Assembly (NCBI GenBank): GCA_000733355.1
Contig: JNVV01000026.1
Coordinates: 128,245 to 192,244 of the forward strand
Origin: Falciphora oryzae
Lineage: Eukaryota > Ascomycota > Sordariomycetes > Magnaporthales > Magnaporthaceae
Reading direction: 5' to 3'
DNA length: 64,000 nucleotides
Shown here: one piece after another, positions 8,795-22,600 of the stretch
How positions within the stretch are numbered: the first letter of the stretch is position 1
Layout: each line of letters starts with the position of its first letter
Position numbers and translations under genes: made by a program
Notes under the pieces: generated by a model
Databases searched by the model: none
The model's input: only the letters and a program-made list of their open reading frames with translations
What the model was told of the DNA's origin: nothing

Positions 8795-11700
8795 AAACAT
8801 GGGTGATTTTGCCCAGGGGCACGGCGCAAACCCTGCCGCGAAACACAATGCGAGAAAGGATTGGGGAGAAGCAAAGGGGAGGATGAAGATCAAGAATAGC
8901 AGGGCAGATAGTCAAAAAGCGAAGTCTCCTCACAGCAAGCCACTTGGAGGTCAGTTCGACGTACCCGATAAATCGAGACGATAAGTGAAGCTACTTCGCT
9001 GCAGTGCAGCTGTGGTGTTCCAGCTTACAAAGGCTAGGCGCACACACGCACCAGACACTCACTTTCCAAGCTGAGAAGCGGGTGAGCACTTGCACGCGCC
9101 ACAATCCCACACCCGGCAATCGATGTCGATCACCCGCTCTAAAACAACGGCAGCTGGCTCCTGGACGCCAGGCATCCACATCAGAATAGCACCACAACCG
9201 GACTGGCGCATATGTGCATATGTACATCTCAATGTCCGCAGCAGGCGGGTGGAAATCCACTGCACCACCCCTTCCCTGGCCCCCTTCATCCTCACTGGAC
9301 CGGTGCCCGGCTCCGTGGGATTACACGACCGCCCTCTGGTTGGCTCAGTCGCATCCTTTTTTTGCTCTTCTGTCCGCGAAAACTGCAGCCAAGTCCAAAA
9401 ACACGTACGCGTCCCCCCGCGCACCGGACCTGCGAAACCAACGGCGGTCGGTCGGTTTGCGCCCCGTGGCCCCCTTCCTCTTCTCTTTTTTTTTTTTTTT
9501 TTCCTCCTGCGCTGTGCAACAAGACACCGAAAGTTGGTAGGTAGGATGTGATAAGCAAAAAGGCCAAGGCGCGCTTGCGCGCGTGACGCGGCATTGATGG
9601 CATTGCTTGATTCGCTGCGACGGGGGGAAGTGGGAATGCTGGGGTGGGCGGGCGACGGTGAGCAGCGAGATGGCAACGACGACGACGACAATGACCGAGA
9701 CTGGGGGTCACCGCCAATGCTAAATGCACATCTCGGAGGTTTGGACAACGAGTGATCGCCACGGCCACCCTCAAAATGGAGAGGTGGAGGGGATAGGTGA
9801 CGCGCAAGCAGGTCGAGTTGACCCCCACTGGACGCAAAGCGCAAGAAATCTCTCTTTTTCTCCAGCTATCTCGCTATCTCGCCATTATCTGCACGGTTCT
9901 TTACAGCAAGCTTGCGTTTTTTTTTTTTTTTTTTTTGGGCCGTGATGCATTGCATGCCGCTGACGTTGCACCACGGAGAGGAGAAAGCTTGGAAGATTTC
10001 TAGGCCGGCTGGCAATGCTATGTTCTCCTTCTCTATCTTGTGCCCCGGTCCGGAGGCGGCCAGGCTCTTCCTCGTGAAAAGCACGTTTTCTTTTCCCTCC
10101 CTTGCTGGGCTCATTGCCGGCAGGCAATCTTCTGTGAACGTCTCATACACGCATACACCTAGGAGGTGGGATCAAGCGGTGTGGTCTTACACCAAGAGCG
10201 CCTGCTGTAAGCACAAACAGTGGCTTGCGCGCGCCGCTCACGCACACACAAGCCGCCTCGTCAAGGCGGGCAGGGGACCCAGCTCACCAAGCACTTGCAT
10301 TGGGCCATGTTATTTTTGTGTCCGTTGTGCTAAGTCGCGCACGAAACAAAAAAAAAAAAAAAAAAAAGCCGTCGGGGCAGGACTAGCAACACCAACGGCC
10401 TAAACGCCCTGCGCCCAGCCTATCGGCCGGGACTACGGGAGCTTGCGGGCATTTATGTGTACCACAGCGCGCACCGCCCCACCCGCCACTAGTATACTTG
10501 GTTATCTTTTTGGCAGCTTGCTCGCTCGCAGATCGCCTAGCGGCCGTAGTGGGCGGTGAGGCCAGCGCAGCCCGTGCAGCCCACATCCGACCCGATGGGA
10601 GTCGAGGGCATGCGTGGGCCATGGACCATAGTTGCGGCTCTTTTCCGCCGCTCTGGGTCTCGTTGCTAGTTGCTAGCCAGAGCGTAGCTGCAACAGGGAG
10701 AGCCATGGGTCGGTGAGAAGGCCAGAGGGTGACTTGCCGACGAGCAATAGGTAGAAGAAGCAAGAAAAAGGAAGACAAGACTCAGATAACAAATGTGTAT
10801 CGTCGGCTCTTACGAGTCTCGGATAAAGGAACGACGGGGGTAGAGTAAAGAAGGAAGGAAGAAATGATCACCATGACTGGCTAACGAAGTGGAGTTCCCA
10901 TTCTGGAAGACTAGGCAAAAGCAAGTGAATGCGACGGCGCCGTGAGAGATCAGCAAGCCACCGAGCCTTGTGGTAGGTCACGATGTTGCTTTTTTTTTCC
11001 CTTCTTCCCCCTGCAGTGGCCCTTTCCGTTGGGAGACGTAGTATTCTGTTTTCAAGCCCAATTAGTTATAATAGCCCGATATATGTCAATAAGTTGCACA
11101 TTTTTGACCTGTGATCTTATGTAAAACGCAATAAGAAGGTGCCGTGTTTGGATGGAGCGTTGCACTCGACCATTTCTTTGCTTTCTCTTCTGCTCATTCT
11201 TTCATCTCCCCGGCGTCTCTCGGGTGCAGCTAGATGGCATTCAACTCTTTTCCCCTCCAACCTAGGACGAGATCGGGGCTGCGTGCGTGCTAACAGATGC
11301 TAGGTGACTTGTCCTAATGGTAGCGTGGACGATCTTGGGCAGTGGTTTGGATGGGTGCGAGCGGCCACATGGACGAGACTGAGCCTAGGTAGACCACTGG
11401 GCGGCAAGGAGGGGGCCGGACATGTGGGAGACGACTGCGGGTGGTTTCTAAATGGGCGTGTTTTGGGTTGCGTTTGGGGGCGGCCAGACCTGCACGGCTG
11501 CAAGCGGTGCCACGCCCGCCGATGAATCAAGCTTAATAAATTCCGCGTGATGAATAGCGTCGCTAGAGTCGTGAAACCGTAGCACCTATCCGGCACATGC
11601 TTCTTCTCTGCAGCCATAGTCTCCAATGCCGTGGGTTTGTGTGGGCGAACGAAGCTGCCATGGCTTCCACGGCCTCCGCGAACCAAAAGAGGGCACGAGG

Positions 11701-14700
11701 CAAGAGGAAGCAAAAGACAAAAAAAAAAAAAAAAAAAAAAAAAAAGACGAAATAGAGAGGATCTCGATAAAACCGAAAATAGCCTTCCGGTCTTCGCCGG
11801 CATCCGGCACAAGGCAAGGCTGAGTTCACCAGGCGGCCAAGGTCCATCGAGCAACGTCGAGTAAGTAGGCCGACGGAACGAACGCGAACGGCGAGCGCTC
11901 TTCCTCCAGGAGGCAGTCAGGTGGCACGGCACATACGCAACGGGACAACGATACGACCGAAGAGGCGAGGGGTAGAGATGCCTCGACTCGCGGAACAGAG
12001 AGAGGGGAGAGAAGAGAGAGTAGGTCCTACGTAGGCAGCTTGCTTGTGACGGCCGCCCGTGCGTCGTCGCCGAAAGGGAGTTCCGGGCGCCGGGAAGAGG
12101 GGTAAACACGGCGGAGAGCTTGCTGGTCTGCTTGACTCGGGAGAGCTTCGTACGTAACAAAAAAAAGAAGAACTGCCAGATGGAAATAGCATCATGGCCT
12201 TCTGCTCCCCACGCCTTGGGCTTAGTGCCGCCTCTGGGAGCGGCCGAGGTCGAAGTTCGGAGGGCGCTGGTTCGAGAGAAACGCCACTAAACATGATAAA
12301 CATGACGGTGCGACCGCCCACATAGCGAGCAGGGCCAGCTAGCTGCATGCAGAGCAGAAGCGAAGGCCGAGCCAAAACAGCAAACACACCCCCTCCCCCA
12401 CTCCTCCTCATCCTCCAAGATTCGCTCAGCTGCAGCCCGACCCGATCGGTCCATCGGCCGATGGGATATCCGACGAGATGGTGAGGCGAACGTTTACCAG
12501 CTTGTCCGAAGGGCAGCAGGGGCGCGCGGCGGGCTGCTGTCATTTCGTCCGTTTCCCTCTGGGACCAAGCCAAGGGGGCAGGATCGGCCATCCACGGATC
12601 GTGCTATGTCCATTCCCACTCTGGCGCATGAACCTGGACCGTGTCCCGAACATCAGTTGAAACGGTCGAGCCAGAAAAAAAAGGGCCCATGGGTACCTAC
12701 AGTAGCCTCGCGCTGCTGCTGGACGGCGGCCTCAGTGGAAGAGGTGGCTAGCCCCAACCTTGACGCTGACAGACGGCCAACTGCAACCACCTATGCTTCT
12801 GCATGTGTGTATAGTGGTCACCCTCACGAACATCGCATGAATAATAGCCCAGGGCCGAAGGGTGTATAGTCCATGGATATCAAAAGGCAACGTCAGCTGT
12901 GCTCAGCCCACCCCGAGGGCTGCCGAGCGGGAGGGGTGAGATGCGGTTGGTTGGTGAAAAGCAAGCATAGCCACAGCCTACCAACTGCCGAAGAAGGCAA
13001 AGAAAGCACGGTGAGCGTGGACTGACCTCCCTGGGAGCTGGAGTACGTACTGCTGCTGGACATGCACGTAGAGCCCGCTCATCCTCAGCCTACCTCTGGT
13101 GCATGCGGCCTTCGGCTGAAGCCCGCCCTTTTCCCCTTCTCTATCTCTGTCTGGCACAGGCCGGCCGCCGCGTTCGAATCCATGGGCCGGTGCTTCGGCG
13201 GCCGGGAAGGAAGTGTGGCGCTGGGAAGCGGCGGACATGGATAATGCCGCTGCTGAGGTGTGTGTGGACATTTGTGTGCAAGCACTGGGATGGATGGAAC
13301 CGGTCTCCCTCACAATGACGCCCCGCCCTACAGACAGCCCTCGACGCAGACCCCACCCGCGGTCCGCGCACACCCCCTCCGGCCAGGCCGGGACCCGCCC
13401 CACCCAGCCCTTGCAAACGTCTTTGCGTCCCAAAAAAGACATCTGAAACGTGGAGCCTATCCGCACCCCATTCTCACGGGCCAATCGCGGCCCAGCGCTG
13501 GTCCTGCGAGCATGTGGCTTGAACCACCGCACCCCCCTCCCCCAAGAAATCGTCCTGCTACCGCTGGGGGCCGCTGAACCTTACGACGACGGGCGACCGA
13601 GATCCATGATCAGACCAGAGGACGGTCCTGACTGACTGACTGCCTGACTGACTGGACCGACTGACTTGTCCAGTCCAAAATCGGAAGATGCGCGAGATGG
13701 AGGGGGGCCCGAAAACCGGACAAAAATGGGTGACAGGCACGCTACGACGCAGTGCTACCCTAGGTTCGGCAGAGCGAGCTTCTTTGCTGCAAGGTGAAGG
13801 TTAGGTTGGGAGATAGGCAGGTAAGCATACACAAGATCCGTACATACCCAGAGCTCGTACATGGAGACAGCAGAGCCAAAAGACGGGGGTGAAGGTGGAC
13901 TGGGTTATTCCACGCCGCCGCCAGCCGTCCAACACAAAACCCAACACGAACGCACGCACGCACACACAACCACATTCCACATCGTACGCGCACACACGAC
14001 ACGGCGTCCAGGGGGGCTGGGCTTGGGACCTGGCTGATTGCTGTTGGATGATCAATGGGGAGACTGAAGATCCCAAGCCGGGCCTATGTCCATCACCCCA
14101 GGTTCCAGCAGGTCCAAGCCGGGAGGAACCCCATCTCGAGCTCATCACGTTTTCACTCTCCCGCTACTGGCGACGGGCGACTAACTCTGCGGACCAGCGC
14201 CAAGATCTGATTATCTCTTCCTGCGTACCGCCCAGATATTCTCTTGTCTCTTCATGCAATGTGGTGGAGACGAACAAGCATCTGAGCCATCTTGACTTTC
14301 GTCGCATCCCCGGCCGGATCAGCACCCGAGAACAATCCCCCCTTTGCCTTCTTTCGTCCGTTCTCGGACCCCTCCCACAACCCGCGGCCCTTTCGGCTTA
14401 GATCCATTTGCGGACTCGCACGAGTCGCAGAGAGGCGTGCGGGCTGCGCGAGTCCTGCCTGTCGCCCCGCCGAGCCTGCTCGGGGTTGGATGAAGTTCCC
14501 CTCTGACAACAGGCGTCGTCGAGCGGCAACGACCACGCCCTCTTTCTCTCTAGCACGGCCGGGCTAGCGCAGGTGGCTTTATTTGAGCTGTCATTCCCGG
14601 ACCTGTTCCCGGGACACACGAGTTCGAGACAAGGACAGACGGGAGGCCGAAAGTCAGGGGGATTGGAGATTGGTGAGGAAACAACAACCAAAACAAGCAA

Positions 14701-17700
14701 CGAAAGGGGGGAAAAAAAAAGAAAAAAAACATAGCTAGCCGGGCAGCCGGAATTCGCGCAGCTCTTCTTTGCTTGGCCCGCCCCTCGGTTTCGGTACTGG
14801 AATTGCGTCACGTCACAGACGTCCTCGTCGTGGAAAAGTACCCAGATTGTCAAGGTGGCTGCATGCTGCGGCGCAGGGCTGGATGTGAATAATGAGCACC
14901 CGTGGCACGTGCGGATACGTCCTGTGCGGTTCGCCTTTACGAACATCTGGAGCAAGCTAGCTGGTCGCCGCTCCACGAGTCGGCCTAGGTTCATGTTGCC
15001 TCCTGGATCACCCAGGCCATTTTCTTGAGGGCCGGTTCTCAGTGAAGCCGTGATATTCCCCAATGGGAAAGCATCCATCTGCTACGTTGTCGCCGATACC
15101 ACGCTGCCTGTGTCAGGGCTGTGCCACTGGGCCGTCTGGGGCAATTTGCTTGAGGACAGTCGCATTCGAGATCCAAGAATTTGCCTGATGATGGGTCCCG
15201 TCCCTCTTTCAAATGTTCTCTGCGTCTTCGAGTACTTCTAAACCTCCTGCCGCAGCAAGCGTAGTAGCAACCACCCGGTAGGCCCCTCCTTCCTCCACAG
15301 CTCCATCCAAATCCTGTCACTTCTCAAAACGCACATGGCTGTCCAAGGTGGTGGCTTCCCTTGAAAGCAGAAACGCGAACCAACCGCGGCCCCTTCACGG
15401 GATGGACTTCGATTGGACAAATAGGCCCGAATTATGGGGCGCCAGGGGCCAGGGGACGCGACCTCACCAGCCATTTTTGGGGCGAGCTCAACGTTTCCAG
15501 GGGAGGAGATCAAGTTGTCTGACGTGGGAACCGCAAGGTTGCATTCGATTTCTTTTATTCTCCGCCGACAGCATGTCAAATCATCATATCTCTCCCATCC
15601 CGGGATTCCCGCCCCAGGGGATGGGCAAAGGCCCAGAAAGCCATCGCCAATCTTGAACCCTCGGCAACCTACGCGGCGGTCGAGCCATTGTGTCAGCGCA
15701 CATGCCTCTTTTTGCTGTCGCCAGCGCGAGAGAAAGACGCCATCTGTCGACTTATCTACGAGTGGGCGGCCCTGCGGTTCAGCCGTGCTCGGAGCTCACG
15801 GACATCAGATGCCTGCCCTGCCCTCCCCAATCCTGGCTTCGGATCCGCGTGTAGCCTGGAAAAGCACGACGCCTTGCCTGCCTGCCCGCTTGCTTTTTTG
15901 CGTGCGCTGCACACACCTCATCGGGCCATTCCACCCACACTTTGCTGCCCCTGGCAAAAAGAGAAGAATGGCGGCTGGCATGTGGCGGCTCGACGCACGA
16001 CACCACCCAAGGAGAAGAAAAAAAAAAAAAAAAAAAAGAGAAAAATCCTGGACGGATGCGACGCTGCTGCCGTTACTGTTTTGGGGAGCCCTGCACCCTC
16101 CCGCGAACCACTCGCAAGTCATCGTCGGTTGCGCCGGCCGACCCACTGGAGGGGATTGCCAGACGTGCCAGAGCCTACCTTTGTTCTGTGTGCTGTCTTT
16201 GTGCCTTTTTCATTTTTGTTTTCTTTTCCCAAAGTACCTGGACGTACCAAAATAAATCAGCACTATACTCACGGCGCGGTGCCTCCTCCTTGCTTCTACC
16301 CTGCCTCGCGATACGAATAATACCTCCCCCCACAATGAGGACAGCCACGGTCAGACGCCAGCACGGTTGCAGATGCCAGCTGAGGCTCTCTGGGTCGTTG
16401 TCCGGGACCCCTGGTCGACGCCGTCCCCGGCAGGCCCCCAAATGCCCACTCTTTCCCACGAAGTTTCAAGCCCCATCTCAGGTCTCATCTCGCAGATCCT
16501 CTGCAAGCTGCGCCTCAGTCCCTTGACCGCAGAGCCCCTGGGCCGCCTCTTAGGCCTGCCCGGCCTGTCTGTCTTGCGGCAGCGAAAAGCTGGGGCACTT
16601 TTGCTTGTGCTTCGACTGGCCAAAGAACAGCAGCGAGCACAAAACGCTCGTTGGGCGGATCAAGTTGGGCTTAGGGCGGAGGCGGCTCAGCAGACGATGA
16701 GGGATGACAGGACAGCCCATGTGTCCTTCCTGGACCATAACTGGAGGGCAGGCATTCTGTTCCTTTGCACTGAGGCCCAAGCCAATAGCTCGCGCTTCCG
16801 TCGCTCGCCCACTCGTGCTCAAGAGCCGCCAAAAGAACCGAGCTGACCCGCTGGTCTCTCTCCTCCATCGGCAGGGGGGCCTGCCGGTTGCAGCGACCCG
16901 AACTCCCCTCTCTCCACCTCGCCCAAGGAGAAAACCCAGGCGGGCCTCATCCGGATACACACCCCAGCGAAGATCATTCCGTTCAGACGAGGAAATCTGG
17001 CGCCATGATCGACTACCGAACAAACCTGACGCGCAAGGATGCCTTGCTAGACAGGTCGCACAGCATGCCCACGCTGAAGACTCGGGTACGGCTTTCCACG
17101 CCAACACCACACACGCACAGGTTTCTTCTTGATAGGCTGGCTTCACAAGTTCGGGGATATTTTACACTAGTCAGTGGCACAAACCCGGATGCACACCCCC
17201 CCTCCACGGCCACCTCGCCACGCGCACTCTCTCTGCCTGCGCGGTTTGCCGTTCATACTTGGGCGCACCTCGTGTGTCTTTGTTTTCTGGCCGGCTCCTT
17301 GCGCCTGCGATCCGCTGAGCCTGGGACATCCCTGTCAGCCCTGACAGCCAGTCGGGGGCTCCAAGTTGTGCCAGTAGAGGTGCCCAAAACACCGCCGCTG
17401 CGGGGGAACTTAAAAAAGAATTGTCAAACTAACCACTTGACGAATGGACGCAAGACCATCTCGTTCCTTTGTCCGGTACTATTCCATTCTAGGGCAAGGC
17501 CTTCCGTCTCGAATTTCTCCCGCCCTCGATCCATTTTCTTCGGCCACTGTTTGCCCACGGGGCCGCGCTCGCCGTTGAGACTTAGTAACCAACCGCCTAG
17601 CTGTCGGCCGGTCTACGGTGCCTGCCTGAGTGCATGTGGTGATGCCTCAGTCCGCACTCTAAGCCTTTCCCCTCACTCTCTTTCCGTCGCCTCTCTGGCT

Positions 17701-19639
17701 CGGGATAACGTTTTCCTTGTGAATCTTACTCCCCAAATCCCCATCCCTGCAGCGGCGACCCGTGTGGAAACGTGACTGCGGCTCCCCTGCTTCGGTATTT
17801 GAAAAAGCTGGAAGTCTTGGCCCACACCCCCATGTCCCCTGGTCTGCAACACGCCCCTCCCCACTTCCCCTTGGCCGGGTTCCTCATGCTTGTCGTCCAT
17901 AGCTGTTACAGTGCTAGGGGCTAGGGTTACTGCTGCGAGGTCGTTGCGGTGGGCTGTCCTTTGACCCTCGCACACCTTGCATGTGTTTGTGTGTCTGGTT
18001 TTCTTCTCCTCTCCTGCGTCTAGGTAGAGGCGTGGTGCGTAAGGTGTGCCTGTCTGCGTGTGTGTGTGTGCATGCGTGTTGTGTGTACGAAGTCCATGTG
18101 CGAGCGCGCCCGCGTGTGCATGTCGGTCTGCGTGTGGGTTCTCCCTGACATGCCGTTCCCTCCCCTCCCCTGAGACGGTGCACAGCCCTATCACGGCCTC
18201 CCAGCTTCTCGTTTCTGGCTGTCCCACCTCGTCCTAACTTTTCGTTTCTTCTTCTTACTTTCCTTTCCCCTCTTGTCTCCTATTAGTCCACCAGCCTCGT
18301 CGCCTTCGCTTCCTCGGATCGGCGGGCCCTCCTTGTGATAGCAGGACGCCAAAACTTCCTTTCCTTGCACCACCCCGGCTAGCCACAGGGGTCCGGCTTC
18401 CACCATCGACGACTGGGTTCAAACCGTGCCGACACCGACCTGGCGTCGATGTTCGGTCTTTGAGACAGCATCCTTCCCGGCTGGTCCTTGTCTCCCGATC
18501 TTCGCCCCCCCCCCCCCCCTGGCCCATATTTCCTTTTGCCTTTGTTCTTTTTCTTTTTCTCTTTTTATGGATTATTATTTTATATCTCCTCCAAGACACT
18601 GGACGAGCTGAATATAGACGCGGGGCCGCCATAAACAACGCCAACCTCGTCCTCCCCTTCGCCCCGAACCGGGCCGTCCCAAGATATCGTGCGACAACTC
18701 AACCGCCTTCCAGGACGTCTTGCAGCTTCTCTTGTCCGTCCGGCTCGGTCGCATTCCGCCGCGTCGAGGCAGCGAGCAGAGCCAACCGCAGCTCCCCAAC
18801 ACGTTCGCCGCCTGTCACCCGCCCTTTGGGACGGCTTGAGCAACGGCGCTGGATCCCGGATCAGAGGTGTTTCGCGTGTTTCAATCCCGGGGCGGGACTG
18901 TCAGTGCGACTCTCAAACGTCGACCCAGTCGACAGGTCTGATAATCATATCGGCTGGGGCCAGTTTGATATTGGACCCCATCTGCCTCTCCCCTTCCTCG
19001 CCTGGTCCACAGAACAGACCCTCCGATCTCCCCACCCGCACCCACTGCCCCAGACAACCTATAAGCTCTTTAAACTCCCTTGGACGTGTCCTCTGTTCCG
19101 TCTTGGACGCCCACTTGCAGCCGGGCCACGCATACTCTGTGCGACTTCGGAGCTTATCGTCTGAGCATTGAACACCCTGAACCCAACCCCGCATGGTACC
19201 GGGTCGCATAACTAGTCTGCGCGCGCTGGGAGGAACAGGCTGGCTTTTGTCTCCTTATCGAGGTCCGGGCATCGACGACCGCGGCAGCAGCAGCACCAGA
19301 AGCAACACACATCGACCACGACGGCACTGCTTCTAGAAACACAGTACACGGGCACGGCAGCACCAGGGCGCTTGCCACACGCAGGAGGATAGCTGGCTGC
19401 TGGGACACGCGCAGCCTCGCGCGCTTGGCTGTTAGGCCCTCGACAACGACGACGACTCGACTTAGCGGGGAAGCGACGGGCGCCGCTGGTAGGACTCGAT
19501 CCAACAGAACAGGGTTCTCCTATTTCTCCGACTCCGCGCACCAAAGGGTTGTTAGCGGACTCGCCTATTTCTTCGACGACTCGCAGGCGGGACGATACTG
19601 GAGCCTCCGCTCCAGACCTTCATAATATCTCACACAACC
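8795..19639. other. ~10.8 kb without a convincing gene, rich in homopolymer tracts
   Basis: No open frame here shows a recognisable domain or fungal codon bias; the longest (11300-12160 minus, 16888-17775 plus) are low-complexity and translate poly-A/T or Pro/Ser-rich filler. Long mononucleotide runs occur at 9486-9502 (T17), 9917-9936 (T20), 10348-10367 (A20), 11719-11745 (A27), 16018-16037 (A20) and 18505-18519 (C15). A GT-rich stretch lies at about 18045-18130. The last 3 kb are pyrimidine-rich and probably contain the promoter and a long 5' leader of the 19640 gene. Confidence 0.5.
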
Positions 19640-22600
19640 ATGGACGTGACAGCGCTGCTGAACTCGGGCGCGAAGCTGGGCCAGCTGAGCCAGATGGCCC
19701 AACTAGCACATCTGGGGCCGCGGGGAGAGCCTCTAGACCTGACACCAACGCCGTCAGTGATCAGCAACACCACGGCAGCCTCGACGGGGGTTGCGACACC
19801 ACCACCAGAGAAGTCTCCTTCCAGGAGCAACAGCGAATCCAGGACACCTAACCGGAGCAGGACACCGTGGGACGCCGGCGGCTACTCGCTGCCGCTGACT
19901 CTGGACACCAAGATGATCCGGACGCCCCTGACGGCTAAGCCGGTCCTGTACGGCGAGTCGCCGACGGGCGAGCACCACCCGGACGCCAACAGCCCGTCGT
20001 CGCCCAAGCACAAGTTCTCGGACAGCCGCAGCAGCTTGGGCTCGTACACGACAGCGTCATCCAACAACTCGGGGTCGCACTCGAGGATATCGTCGCTGTC
20101 AACAGTCAGCGAGTTCCAGCCCATGACCAGCCTGATCACCGACTTCTCCACGCTCGAGGCCAAGATGTCGGATGAGACGGAGAGGCAGAGCCTGCACAAT
20201 GGAAACGGCGCCGGCATCAACAGCAGCGGCAGCAGCATCATCCACGGCGGCGACACCGTGATGAGGTCGGGGCTTGGAAACGACGACGGGATGCTCGGCG
20301 GCGGTGGCATGGGCAACGGCGGGATGGGTGGGGGCATGATGGACGGCCGTCTCCAGCAACCACTCTCGCCGTACAGTATGAACAACGGCGCACTCGATGC
20401 GCAGGGAGACTCGGGGACGAGCCACTCGAGTGAAAGCGAGTCGAGCTCGGAGCGGCAGCGCTCGGACAGGGCCAGGTCGCCGTCGGACGCCATATTATTC
20501 ACGAGCAACGTCACGGCGCCTCGTGGGCAGGTTGTGGAGTCTGGAAGGTGAGTGACTGAGCATTGCCGTTCATTGAATAGTGGTCGAGACCACAGTCAGT
20601 TTGCTTCCCTGCGCCGGGGGGAGAGCGCGGGATCCACATCGCCCCTGAGGCTCTGCCCGCACGGCACTACACCCCCTCCCAAAGCGGGTATCGCGTCAGG
20701 CGCAGTCACCTCTTGGAGAACGGCAAGTAGCCGTTCAGACTTCACTGGGAGCGTAGGTACCGTTGTGGACGAGATTCTCTTGTCTTGGGGCCCAAAGTCT
20801 TAAGCACTCTTCCTCCTTTTTGCTCTCGGATGGGCATAGTCTTCACTGTCCAAGTACACCCTGCCGGACGAGCCCAGCTTTGCACCCAGCCCACCGTGTC
20901 CCTCCTCGCGCGCAGCGTCTCTTGAAAACCAGTTGGATTTCAGAGCCTGCTCAGACCTCCCTCTACCTCTCCAGTCCCTCCGCCCACTCCCAGGGAAAAC
21001 GCACAAAAAAAAAAGACACCGCCCACCCACATCTTCTCCCACCTCTTTTCCTCTCCCAACCTTCCAACCTTCCACACTCTACCACCACTACACCCACAAC
21101 CATAACAGCACTGAGTAGCTCGCATCCCCTTGATCATCATCTAATTCTATTCTTTCCCGGTACAGACGATCCATCGACCCTTTCGGCGCAGGCTATCAGC
21201 CTGGCCACAAGAGGGCGGTGTCAGCACCAGACTTCCCGTCGACGGTCAGGACAAGATATCAACCGCCCGTCGGGTTCGCAGCTCCGATCGTAGAACCTCC
21301 CTACTCCCCTGCTGGTTTCTACCAGCAATCATTCACCATGAGCGACCAGCCACCGCGTCGCCCCTCACTCAGCGAGGAGGATGACGCCTATGGCGACGAT
21401 CCTTCGGGGTCGGGCCTCCAGACCGAGCAGACCACTCACGCCAGCAACGCTGCGGTTTCGTCGAACCATCTTGAGGACTGGAACGATGGTGCAGATGACG
21501 CGAACGATACTGCCGTTCGCGCGATGAACGACGACTCTCTGTGCGACGCATCCGACTACGAGGATGACAAGCCCTCTCGCTGCCTTTGGGGCAACGTTCC
21601 CTGCGATACTGGATCCCAGCTTAGGAAGGCTGTCTCGCACATCTTTGGCCGCAACAAACTGTGCACCCGACAGATTCCCGACTTGGCGTGGGTGCACTTC
21701 TGTAGAAAGCACTATCAGCGGGCGCGATACCGTCTCGGCCCTAATTATGCTCTGACCCAAGTGCGCCTCGTCATTCGCCAAATCAACAAAATTCGCAAAT
21801 GGTCCGACCATAATGCGGCCAACGGCAACTCCTCTGGCGTGGTCAACAGCTGGAGGATCCAGCTTCGCAAGCGTGAGGAGCGGAGGCAAGAGACCAAGCA
21901 GCAGAGCAAGAAGCGCAGCCGTGATGACGACGATATTGCCGGCATGGATGCCATGGACGGCATTGAGGTAAGTACCTGGAGAGACGAACATCATGAAGAG
22001 ATGCCTACGCAGCAACATACTAACCTGCTCCCCCGCAACAGGAGGTCAAGGCCGAGCAGCCCCCTCAATGGCTCATCGAGAAAGTGGGCGACGGCTACAC
22101 AACTGAGCAGGTGCTCAACATCGCCTGGCGCCTCAAGGAGGATCTGCATAACAAGATGTACACGAAGATCCCCGATGTGGAGATCCTCCCGAACATCACG
22201 TCGGACCGGACCGAGGAGGCGAAGCCGCGCGCCAAGACCCAGCGCCGGACTGCGCCGGCCGGCCAACCACTCAGGAGCGCCTCGACTCGCTCGCGAATGG
22301 GTCCCTACGCGGGATACCAGGGCCACCGCTCGACACTTAGTGAGTCGGCGCGCGGAGGAATGGGCCATCTCGGAGACATGTCCTCGTTCCAGGGCTGGGA
22401 CAGCCCCTCCAAGCGGCAGCGCGGCCCGGAGTACGACGGCCAGCTCAGCCGCCCTTGGATGACGCAGCAGGCCACCACGACGCTCCCAATCCGGCCCGCG
22501 CAGGACCTCGGCTCGTATGCCAATCCCATGAGCTCTAGCACCACGGGCTATAACTACATGCCCAACATCCCGCAGGCTCGCGCTCCGGCCCCCGGCTACG

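Noticed and set aside
11300..12160. 286-codon minus-strand open frame
   Set aside because: Crosses an A27/T27 tract giving poly-Phe, has no domain and no codon bias.
16888..17775. 295-codon plus-strand open frame (contains MIDYRTNLTRKDALL)
   Set aside because: Pro/Ser/Leu-rich translation of pyrimidine-rich DNA, with no domain and no convincing splice partners; kept as non-coding.
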